NCBI RefSeq assembly: GCF_029892485.1
Contig: NZ_JARXVG010000001.1
Span: 620,001 to 684,000 of the forward strand
Direction: 5' to 3'
From: Variovorax boronicumulans
Lineage (GTDB): Bacteria > Pseudomonadota > Gammaproteobacteria > Burkholderiales > Burkholderiaceae_C
Length of the DNA stretch: 64,000 bases
Shown: one piece after another, positions 42,281-49,520 of the stretch
How the letters are laid out: each line of letters begins with the position of its first letter
Position numbering within the stretch: the first letter of the stretch is position 1
The notes under the pieces: model-generated
The model's database searches: none
What the model was told of the DNA's origin: nothing
The model's input: only the letters and a program-made list of their open reading frames with translations
Made by a program: the position numbers and the translations under genes

Positions 42281-43225
42281 ATGCGTACCAAAAAAGTAAC
42301 CAAAGCAGCACCCAACGCGCATCCGGCTTCAACAGAAGCCGGATGCGCCACTTGGGCCGAGCATCGCAAAATCCGAGCTTCTCATGGGGTTCTGGCTCAC
42401 CTCATCCCGAGCTCCGTCAGCGCTGCACACGCAGTTGCTGGTTTGGCAGGTCTCATCTGTCGTGCGAAGCAACCGAGTTGCAGCCCGTTCACCTCGCCGA
42501 GCCCAACGACCATCTTATTCAGCGGGTCGGTGGAAAGATGCCACCTGTACAGCCAGATCCTGCACGCCGTCTCGCGTCCCGACGGTGACGACGCTTTGAC
42601 TATCAAGCATGTGCACATCGACGCCAGGCTGGACTGGCTTCGCGGCGAACCTCGGGCTCGACTGGAAGATCTCGTGCGGTCACCCAAGATGTCGGCGACC
42701 CTCCTGCTTCCGGTCACCTCGGAAGTCCTCCAAACGGCTGCCCTCGAAGATATCGCCGGACTGCGCGATCTCGCTCTGGCTCACGGAAAACTGATCGTTT
42801 TCGTCACGCGTGCCTCGAGCATCGATGAGTTCGGCCCCGTCGCGTCCATCGTCGACGATTGCATCCTGTCCGAGCCGTGCGAGCCAGATCCACGTTATGA
42901 CCTAGCTTGGACGATCGAATTCTCAGCTGCCAAAGCATTTCATGCTGACGGACGGGGAAAACTCATGGTGCAGGTCGCCACCAAGCCAGAGGGTTATCGC
43001 CTCGCTTACTCTCGCTTCGTGTCGCGCGTCAGAGACGATCGAGCCATCTGGGCGGCGATAGCCAAAGGTAATGATCGCAGCCCCGTTGCGAACGCGATGA
43101 AGATGAGCCTCGATGAGATCGACCAACGCTTGATCAAGTTGCGTCCGCTTCGCCCCCCCCATGCGCCCAAAGATTTAGTGACCTGCTACGCAGGCCTTTT
43201 CGATTTCACCGGTCTCAAACGCTGA
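42281..43225 (+). CDS. Element-encoded hypothetical protein
   Basis: A 314-residue protein of unknown family. The central part alternates beta strands and helices (TILFSGSVERCHLYSQILHA, KLIVFVTRASS, IVDDCILSEPC), resembling a P-loop NTPase core, but no Walker A is present. The C-terminus (DRAIWAAIAKGNDRSPVANAMKMSLDEIDQRL) resembles a helix-turn-helix. It sits between AlpA and the candidate replication initiator; a regulatory or DNA-processing role is a guess. The ATG at 42281 has no good ribosome-binding site. Confidence 0.5.
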   Translation: MRTKKVTKAAPNAHPASTEAGCATWAEHRKIRASHGVLAHLIPSSVSAAHAVAGLAGLICRAKQPSCSPFTSPSPTTILFSGSVERCHLYSQILHAVSRPDGDDALTIKHVHIDARLDWLRGEPRARLEDLVRSPKMSATLLLPVTSEVLQTAALEDIAGLRDLALAHGKLIVFVTRASSIDEFGPVASIVDDCILSEPCEPDPRYDLAWTIEFSAAKAFHADGRGKLMVQVATKPEGYRLAYSRFVSRVRDDRAIWAAIAKGNDRSPVANAMKMSLDEIDQRLIKLRPLRPPHAPKDLVTCYAGLFDFTGLKR

Positions 43226-43240
43226 CTCCAAAACCGCAAT

Positions 43241-43261
43241 GCGGCCGCCTCGAGCGGCCGC
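43241..43261. repeat. GC hairpin between unknown gene and rep-like gene
   Basis: GCGGCCGC-CTCGA-GCGGCCGC forms a perfect 8-bp stem with a 5-base loop, 8 bp before the ATG of the Rep_trans-like gene. It could attenuate translation, terminate the upstream gene weakly or form part of a replication origin recognised by that protein. Confidence 0.55.
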
Positions 43262-43269
43262 TCTTCATC

Positions 43270-44100
43270 ATGCTCAACTTTTTTCTCAAGCGCTTCTTCG
43301 ATGCGTTCGACCGCCTCGACATTTGGATTGACCTGCACCCTGGTCAAGAATGGGTCGACACCTTGCCCGAGAAGGTCACCATCGATCCGGTCAACGTACC
43401 CTACAACCCGCGCTGGAAATACATTCTTCGCGTACTGCAGCCCAGCGCGAGCACTCTGCACTTCCTTCGACGCATGCTGGGCGTTCGCATTTCAGCTCAG
43501 GTCGCGTACGTCGAGATTGCCCGGGACTATCCGGTCCGTTGGAAAGTTGATGCGCAGCGCCTCGAGCGTTACTTCCTTCGCACGATCACGATGCAATACG
43601 GACCGACGCAGGTGACCAAGCATAAGAACACGCACTACTTCGGAAAGCCCAACGCTCCCCGTCGCCTCGTCACCTACTCCGACCGCAAGTCCAAGCTGGC
43701 CACCGCCGCGCGAGGACATCGCGGTCTGCACACCGAGGTTCGACTGCAGGAGACGCAACTCATCGAGCGAATCGGCCTCGGCTCCATCGACGCACTGCTC
43801 GCCTTCGACTTCAGCGAATTCTGGGCAACGCAGATCCGCTACCACTCGTTTGGCAACCGGGCCGCGATGGGGGCCGCGCTGAGTCGATCCGCTTGCCGAG
43901 ATACTGGGGATAGTGCTCTTCAGGCTCGTATTCGTCGGGCGCTCATGAGTCCGAAGTACACAGCAGGCGACGCGTTCGTCCTCCAGATGCTGTGCCGGAA
44001 GCGCCCCTCGGTGACCAAGGCTCTGCTGCCGATGACTGCGAAGGCATGGCTGCGCGAAGCAGCCCGCGTCATTGCGGCGCCCCCTCGCGAGTGGCCCTGA
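43270..44100 (+). CDS. Rep_trans-like replication initiator candidate
   Basis: A 276-residue protein. A central segment (AQVAYVEIARDYPVRW, then NTHYFGKPNAPRRLVTYSDRKSK and HTEVRLQETQLIERIGL) has the order seen in Rep_trans/phage-gene-II-like replication initiators: an F/Y-x-E-hydrophobic-A-D strand, a tyrosine/arginine-rich YDK-like strand and an R-x-E-x-R-L strand. I see resemblance, not identity, and cannot name the nicking Tyr with certainty. Its neighbour is a UvrD/PcrA-like helicase, the class that rolling-circle initiators recruit. Confidence 0.5.
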   Translation: MLNFFLKRFFDAFDRLDIWIDLHPGQEWVDTLPEKVTIDPVNVPYNPRWKYILRVLQPSASTLHFLRRMLGVRISAQVAYVEIARDYPVRWKVDAQRLERYFLRTITMQYGPTQVTKHKNTHYFGKPNAPRRLVTYSDRKSKLATAARGHRGLHTEVRLQETQLIERIGLGSIDALLAFDFSEFWATQIRYHSFGNRAAMGAALSRSACRDTGDSALQARIRRALMSPKYTAGDAFVLQMLCRKRPSVTKALLPMTAKAWLREAARVIAAPPREWP

Positions 44101-44290
44101 GGATCTGCACCTGGTATAGGTACCGGATCTTCATCCAGCATTTGGTCCTCAACCGATCAAAACATCGTGTTCAGGGCCTTTTTCATGCGATTCAGAGCAC
44201 TTTTCACACCGGCACCCTCGGCCAAAACACCTCACTTTCTCGGCCGCAACACTACATCGAGTGCCCCATCCATCCTGCTCACTCAGAAGG

Positions 44291-46249
44291 ATGGCGAAGG
44301 CCAAAAAGGCGGCAGTTGCCAAGAGTCGCCGCCCTTCACTTCGTCGATCAACGTTCTCAAGGAATTCCTTCATCGTGCCCATCAAGACCACAAGGGCCAT
44401 GCGCCGCGTCATCCGTAGCACGGACAGATTCACCGAAGTCACAGCCGTCCCCGGTGGTGGTAAGACCACCACCGCCGTCGCTCGCGTTAAGCATCTCCTC
44501 AAACAGGATCCCGCTGCCCGAATTCGGGTCCTGTCGGCCACCAACGCCACGGTCACGAACTTCAGGCAACGCCTCCGGGCCGCCGACGTTGAGATCAGCG
44601 CCGGCAGCGTCGAACGAGACGGCATGACCAGCAAGGACGCGACCGTCAACGTGTCTACCATCCACGCCCTCTTCTACGGCCTGATTCGTCGTCACCACCG
44701 TCGTCTTGGCTATCGTGCAGTTCCTGCGGTTGTCGACTCTTCCCGTTTGACCAAGATCCTCGAACGGATCGATGGCAGCTCTCGCGCGGGGAAGACGGGT
44801 GCGAGCTTCGGCGCAGCTAAGCGGGGATCCGCAAGGAGGTCCTCTGTTCGCTCCAAGACCTCGGCCGCCAGATTGACCCGCAATCAGGCCTACGAAGATC
44901 ACAAGCGTTCGTCCGGCGCGATTGACTACGACGACATGCTGCGGCTGGGTCTTCGTCTGATGGCCCAACTATCTGGCGAAGAACTGGGGATCGATCACCT
45001 GATCGTCGACGAATGGCAAGACTGCACGCCCACTCAGGCCAAACTGATTGCCGAGCTCGCCCAGCGGATGCAGTCGACCGTAGTGCTGGGCGATCGCCTG
45101 CAGATGATCTACGGGTTCGCGGGCGGCCGGTACACCTCGCTTCGTCGAGCGCTGGTCGAGGCTGGCGTCGTGCTGGTTGACGGTGAGTCGAAGAAACACG
45201 TGCTGCGCCGGTCTCATCGGCTAACAACCGAGATCGCAGATCTTGCTCAAGCCGTGGCTGCGCCTTTCGATCCGCCCGCCATCAAGACCGGCAAGACGGG
45301 CAAAGCTCCGGTGTTGATCCAGGAGTCGGATACACGCACCCTGGCCAGCACCGTGGCGAAGCGCGTAAGCAAACTGCTGCGACGGGGCGTGCCGCACTCC
45401 GAAATTGCGCTTCTGGGTCGCACGCGAGCCGTTCTCCACCCCGTGGCACAGGAACTCGCCGCCCGCAACGTGGCGACGCTGCTCGCCGGATCCGACAGCC
45501 ACTACCAGGCCGTCATGGATGTGCTTTGGCTAGCCGACAAGTTCGAGGATCTGCGCGACTATGGGATCGGTCTTGACGCCAGCGCCAGCGGTCGCCGTGC
45601 CCGCATGACAGCTGAGTTGGAGGCTGAGATGCGCGATAGGCTGGGCCTCGGTGATTCAGCCGGGCTGATCGATCTACCCAGCGCCACAGACGACTCCGGC
45701 GCCAACCCGAATGTCAAGACCACGCGGATGGTTCTTCCGAAGCTCGAGAAGTGGGACCAGTTTGTCAACGAGCTCCTCAACATCACCGGCGGAAAAAACA
45801 CGGAGGGTGCGTACAGAGCTTGCGTCCGTGCCTACTTGAGGCTTCACGGCGGCGTCAACGCCAACAAGGCGCTGCGCAACGCATTGAATCGATGGGAGCC
45901 TCTGTCCCGAAGCTTCGCGTGCGCCGCAGAGATGAACGCCCACGTCCACAGGATTGCCGGTACCGAAGCGATCGCCTGCTCGACGATTCACGCGGCCAAG
46001 GGCATGGAGTGGGACTACGTTTTTGTGCTCGGTGTCACGGAAGGCGTGCTACCCGATCGCAGATCCACGACGGCTGAACAGCTGGACGAGGAGCGCCGCA
46101 TCCTCTACGTGGCCATCACCCGCGCCCGCAAGCGGCTTTGGCTGGGCCACTCGCCAATCAAAGTGAGCGGCGTTCGGCGCGAGTACTCGAAGCTGAGTCG
46201 CTTTCTCCTTGAGCCGGAGGTGCAGGCCGCCTTGCAATGTGCAGTTTGA
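44291..46249 (+). CDS. UvrD/PcrA-like superfamily 1 helicase
   Basis: A 652-residue helicase. Walker A is VPGGGKTTTA near residue 54, motif II is DEWQD (DE-x-QD), motif V/VI are STIHAAKGMEWDYVFVLG and EERRILYVAITRARKRLW. N-terminal 40 residues are basic. Compared with UvrD the 2B domain is reduced. I chose ATG 44291 (MAKAKKA), although GTG 44261 extends further. Such helicases act in repair or in plasmid rolling-circle replication; its position next to the Rep-like gene suggests the latter. Confidence 0.85.
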   Translation: MAKAKKAAVAKSRRPSLRRSTFSRNSFIVPIKTTRAMRRVIRSTDRFTEVTAVPGGGKTTTAVARVKHLLKQDPAARIRVLSATNATVTNFRQRLRAADVEISAGSVERDGMTSKDATVNVSTIHALFYGLIRRHHRRLGYRAVPAVVDSSRLTKILERIDGSSRAGKTGASFGAAKRGSARRSSVRSKTSAARLTRNQAYEDHKRSSGAIDYDDMLRLGLRLMAQLSGEELGIDHLIVDEWQDCTPTQAKLIAELAQRMQSTVVLGDRLQMIYGFAGGRYTSLRRALVEAGVVLVDGESKKHVLRRSHRLTTEIADLAQAVAAPFDPPAIKTGKTGKAPVLIQESDTRTLASTVAKRVSKLLRRGVPHSEIALLGRTRAVLHPVAQELAARNVATLLAGSDSHYQAVMDVLWLADKFEDLRDYGIGLDASASGRRARMTAELEAEMRDRLGLGDSAGLIDLPSATDDSGANPNVKTTRMVLPKLEKWDQFVNELLNITGGKNTEGAYRACVRAYLRLHGGVNANKALRNALNRWEPLSRSFACAAEMNAHVHRIAGTEAIACSTIHAAKGMEWDYVFVLGVTEGVLPDRRSTTAEQLDEERRILYVAITRARKRLWLGHSPIKVSGVRREYSKLSRFLLEPEVQAALQCAV

Positions 46250-46506
46250 GCTGGAGCAGCGGATTCCGGGAAGAGCCCTGCTCGAAGAACGCCCTCGCAG
46301 TGCTCGTACGCTCCTCGAGCATGGCCGCCGCCAGCGTGGCATCGGCCTTTAACAGCCTGACCCTGCCGAGCGCGACGCGGCGGCGCCGCGACTACACCTC
46401 GCCCGTGGACAGCCACGTGCGCAACCTCGCCACAAGGAGGTGAGCGACTGGAACACCGAGGTCGACCGCAAGAAGGTTGCTCGCAAGGGCCGACGGTGAT
46501 GTTGAA

Positions 46507-47235
46507 TTAGGGGGGTGCGGGAGGCATCCTTGGCGCCGGAAGAGCACTAGCGACGGAACTCGGGGCTCGCGGAAGAATGCGAGCAGCCTTCGACCTGATG
46601 ATGTACACGTCCTCGATGAGGCGTTCGATCACATCCATCGCCAACGCCAGTTGCTTTTCGGTGTGGGGTTCGACCTCATGAGCTGCGTTGTTACCTAGCG
46701 TTCGAATCTGGTGCAGAACCTCGGCCCCGTTCGGCGTCAATACCTGTTTCGTTACGAGATCATCAATCTTGGCTAGCAAATTCGGCCCAGAAGCCGACTT
46801 CTCCTTGCAAATGGTTTCCAGGATCGCACGCAAGCCAATACCAACGAGGACCCTTAGCCCCGCCGCGAGTGCCTCGGCCGTTTCTCGGTAGACCTGCCCA
46901 ACCTTCCGATCAACCATCCAAATGTCGGCCAACAAGTTCTTCCTGCCTGAGACCCTTGGCGGATAGAGCTTCTCGTCAATCAGATCTTCTCCGTCAGGTC
47001 CTTCACCTGTGCCATCCGAGTCTGTTCTCAAGCGTCGGTAAGTGATCTGCCCACAACCGCCGCACTCTAGAAGTTGGTTGTAGATCGACCAGTAATAGTC
47101 ATCGTCCTGCCTCTCCGTCTGACCGTGAACGTCTGCTGATGCTCGAACGAAGTGCCGTGTGTCGCCAACGCAGCGCATGCACGGAAGGCTGAAAACCATT
47201 CCGAGAGAGTCACCAACTTGAAGTTTTTCACTCAT
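46507..47235 (-). CDS. DUF4145 protein with N-terminal zinc-ribbon
   Basis: A 242-residue protein. Two Cys pairs (PCMRC near residue 19 and ECGGCGQITY near 58) suggest a zinc ribbon; the C-terminal half (GIGLRAILETICKEKSA, then IRTLGNNAAHEV) is the DUF4145 domain, an all-helical module found in restriction and defence proteins and as stand-alone island genes. I start at ATG 47235 because upstream sequence is non-coding in type. It is transcribed toward the helicase gene; antiphage function is possible but not shown. Confidence 0.75.
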   Translation of the reverse strand: MSEKLQVGDSLGMVFSLPCMRCVGDTRHFVRASADVHGQTERQDDDYYWSIYNQLLECGGCGQITYRRLRTDSDGTGEGPDGEDLIDEKLYPPRVSGRKNLLADIWMVDRKVGQVYRETAEALAAGLRVLVGIGLRAILETICKEKSASGPNLLAKIDDLVTKQVLTPNGAEVLHQIRTLGNNAAHEVEPHTEKQLALAMDVIERLIEDVYIIRSKAARILPRAPSSVASALPAPRMPPAPP

Positions 47236-47318
47236 TTTTAATCCGTTCGAATCGGGGCATTGGGTGGGTAGGTGCAGAATCCGCCCAAAGAGTAACCGAC
47301 CCGACAACGACATCCCCG

Positions 47319-47342
47319 AAGCCCGCCGAGCGCGGGCTTTTT
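47319..47342 (+). terminator. Orphan rho-independent terminator
   Basis: AAGCCCGC-CGAGC-GCGGGCTT followed by TTT. There is no rightward gene close upstream of it, so it is likely left from a lost gene and marks a rearrangement boundary near the element end. Confidence 0.7.
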
Positions 47343-47354
47343 CACGCCCAAAGG

Positions 47355-47538
47355 AAATCCCAAGAACATTTGGAACTACCTCTTCACGCCGTCTCCGATC
47401 CGCATCGCGGAGAAGGCGCTGCGCGAATCCGTGATCGGCAAGATCGGCGCGGAGCAGACGCGAGACTGGGCTGCCGCCATGGTCAGCTACCACGGCACGC
47501 GCGAGACCGCGCTGCGCAGCCTCATCGCCACCCTGTAG
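47355..47538 (+). pseudogene. C-terminal fragment of an unknown gene
   Basis: An open frame without start ends in TAG at 47538 and encodes about 60 residues with good codon bias (NIWNYLFTPSPIRIAEKALR, then IGAEQTRDWAAAMVSYHG). I do not recognise the family. The rest of 47236-47683 shows nothing else but the terminator. Confidence 0.4.
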
Positions 47539-47683
47539 GGCCCGAAGCCCGCACTCGGGGGTGATCGATATGCGCGCTTCGACATTCGCGTGTTGACTGC
47601 TGCCACAAATTGATCCGGTCACCGGTCGGGATTGCCAGAATTCAACCGGCATGAGTTTTCCCACAACCCGGTCCGTTGCTGTC

Positions 47684-48265
47684 TTAGTCGGTGCACTTTC
47701 CATCGGCCGCTAGGTAGTTTTCTTCCTCTTCATCGCGGGGCGCGACGGCGTCGAGGCATTGCCCATGGATGCGCTTGAGGGCGATGTACATCACGCGCCG
47801 CTCCTCCGGCGTCATGAGCTGGATCATCGATGCCTGCGCCCTGCGCGCGACCGGGATGACCTGTGCATGCAGCGCCTCGCCGGCGGGCGTGATGTTGCAG
47901 GTGAGCCGCTTTCTCGGCGTGGGGCCTTCGGCTTTGAGCGACACCAGGCCGCGCTGCTCAAGCAGGCGCAGCGTGCGGCTCACGAGCGCCTTGTCCGAGG
48001 TGGATTGCACAACGAGTTCCGCGAACGATATCGAACGCGTGTGCGCCATCAGGGACAGGATGCGCCACTCCGACACCGTGAGCCCGAAGCGCCTTGCATA
48101 GGGCAGCGTTGTCACGCGGCGCAGCGCATTCACGGTCTGACTCATCACGGTGGTGATGAAGTTGTCGACGGTGAGGTTGTCGCCCGATTCGTTGAGTCCC
48201 GACCACGGATCGGTGGGCACGGCGGATGGGAGGGAGGGGCGCTCAGTCAGGGCGTCGTCTTGCAT
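47684..48265 (-). CDS. MarR-family transcriptional regulator
   Basis: A 193-residue winged-helix regulator. After a 30-residue polar tail, the dimer helix is followed by the DNA-binding region: GLTVSEWRILSLMAHTRSIS, FAELVVQSTSDKALVSRTLRLLEQRGLVSLK. It is divergent from the Bug receptor/molybdoenzyme operon across a 256-bp region with palindromes that are candidate operators, so it is the probable regulator and may respond to an aromatic ligand. Confidence 0.9.
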   Translation of the reverse strand: MQDDALTERPSLPSAVPTDPWSGLNESGDNLTVDNFITTVMSQTVNALRRVTTLPYARRFGLTVSEWRILSLMAHTRSISFAELVVQSTSDKALVSRTLRLLEQRGLVSLKAEGPTPRKRLTCNITPAGEALHAQVIPVARRAQASMIQLMTPEERRVMYIALKRIHGQCLDAVAPRDEEEENYLAADGKCTD

Positions 48266-48363
48266 GGGTTGTTTCGACGATGAGGCGGGCCTTGGCCCGC
48301 GATCACACTTATTTATTAGTTAACAGAAGAAAAATCTCGAATGTCAATTCGAAGTTTCACTTA

Positions 48364-48377
48364 GTTGATTGATCAAC
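48364..48377. promoter_or_regulatory. Candidate MarR operator (GTTGAT-N2-ATCAAC)
   Basis: GTTGAT-TG-ATCAAC is an exact inverted repeat with a two-base spacer, located 99 bp upstream of the MarR gene start and 145 bp before the receptor gene. It is AT-rich compared with surroundings. Length and symmetry suit a MarR dimer. Confidence 0.5.
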
Positions 48378-48402
48378 AGCTTCATTCTACGATTACGCTA
48401 AC

Positions 48403-48437
48403 GTTTCAAATATGGTTCGATGTTCCATATATGGAAC
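48403..48437. promoter_or_regulatory. Tandem palindromic operators, one perfect 16-mer
   Basis: GTTCCATATATGGAAC at 48422-48437 is a perfect 16-bp palindrome. A degenerate copy, GTTTCAAATATGGTTC, matches 12 of 16 positions at 48403-48418. The repeat interval is 19 bp, close to two helical turns, so two dimers would bind the same face of the helix. The site lies 85 bp before the receptor gene start. Confidence 0.65.
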
Positions 48438-48521
48438 GCCTACTTAATCCAAGTTGTTAGCTCGGGTGTTGTGCCGTTCCGCCTCGATCGTCCGGCGCGC
48501 GCTCCTTATGAAAGCTCCAAG

Positions 48522-49514
48522 ATGAAAGTCAGCCGCCCGTTGTTCCTTGCCGTGGGCTTTCTCGCGGGGGGTCTCTGGGGAAGTGCTGTGCACGCCCAGG
48601 CCCCGGCGCCGGCCTATCCGACCAAGCCCATCACCATCGTCGTCTCGTACCCGGCCGGCGGCGATACCGACGCAATGGCTCGTCTCTTTGCCGAGAAGCT
48701 GCAGGCGCGCCTGGGCCAGTCGGTCATTGTGGACAACCGGCCCGGCGCGGGCGGCACGGTCGGCAACACCTATGTGGGCCGCGCGGCGCCGGACGGCTAC
48801 ACGCTGCTGTTCACGCCCAACCCGTTCACCACCGCGCCGCTGGTGATGAAGCTCGCACCCGCGGCCTCGTACGACGTGATCAATGGCTTCACGCCCGTGA
48901 TCCACTCAGCCAACCAGGCGGTGCTGCTGGTCGCGAACCCGGCCTCCGGCATCCGAAGCGTGGCGGACTTGGTGGCGCAATCGAAGGCGGGCAAGCCGTT
49001 GTCGTACGGCACGCCGGGCGCCGGCTCGCCGATGCACATCGCGGGCGAGTGGCTCAACCGGTCGGCCGGCATCCAGGTGCAGCACGTGCCCTACCGCGGC
49101 GTGGCGCCGTCGGTCACCGACGTGGTCGCGGGGCATATCCCGCTGGCCTACGTGACGCTCGGCCCGGTGGCCCAGTACATCGCCACGGGCAAGCTGGTCG
49201 CGCTCGCCATCTCGGACGCGAAGCGCTCCCCGTTGCTGCCGAACGTGCCCACGCTCGCCGAACTGGGGTACAAGGACATCGACTCGGGCGCATGGAACGG
49301 CTTCTTCGCGCCGCGCAACACGCCGTCCGCGGTGGTGAACCTGCTGAACGCCAACCTCAACGAAGTTCTCAAGATGCCCGACGTGATCGCCAAGATGGGC
49401 ACCTTCGGCGCGGCGCCGGTCGGCGGGCCGCCTGCCGCCATGGCCAAGGTCAACGCCTCCGACTACGAGCGCCTGGCCAAGGTCATCAAGGACCTGAACA
49501 TCCAGGCGGACTGA
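48522..49514 (+). CDS. Bug-family tripartite tricarboxylate transporter substrate-binding protein
   Basis: A 330-residue periplasmic receptor. Signal peptide (LFLAVGFLAGGLWGSAVHA), then the family opening YPTKPITIVVSYPAGGDTDA, VDNRPGAGGTVGN and GYTLLFTPNPF. Bug/TctC proteins bind carboxylates or aromatic acids for TctAB carriers; no tctAB genes are nearby, which is usual in Burkholderiales. Start ATG at 48522. It is 6 bp from the molybdenum hydroxylase genes, so it probably captures their substrate. Confidence 0.92.
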   Translation: MKVSRPLFLAVGFLAGGLWGSAVHAQAPAPAYPTKPITIVVSYPAGGDTDAMARLFAEKLQARLGQSVIVDNRPGAGGTVGNTYVGRAAPDGYTLLFTPNPFTTAPLVMKLAPAASYDVINGFTPVIHSANQAVLLVANPASGIRSVADLVAQSKAGKPLSYGTPGAGSPMHIAGEWLNRSAGIQVQHVPYRGVAPSVTDVVAGHIPLAYVTLGPVAQYIATGKLVALAISDAKRSPLLPNVPTLAELGYKDIDSGAWNGFFAPRNTPSAVVNLLNANLNEVLKMPDVIAKMGTFGAAPVGGPPAAMAKVNASDYERLAKVIKDLNIQAD

Positions 49515-49520
49515 GCCCCC

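Larger units (their letters stand above)
39995..47318. mobile_element. Integrative element inserted at tRNA-Pro (right end not defined)
   Basis: The left border is the tRNA-Pro fragment. Content: tyrosine integrase, AlpA-type regulator, unknown protein, Rep_trans-like initiator candidate, UvrD-like helicase and DUF4145 protein. Codon and base composition are less GC-rich than in the flanks. The right end is placed at an orphan terminator at 47319 because ordinary-looking sequence with a decayed reading frame begins there. No second copy of the tRNA fragment is visible in the window, so the true right end may have been lost or lie elsewhere. Confidence 0.6.
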
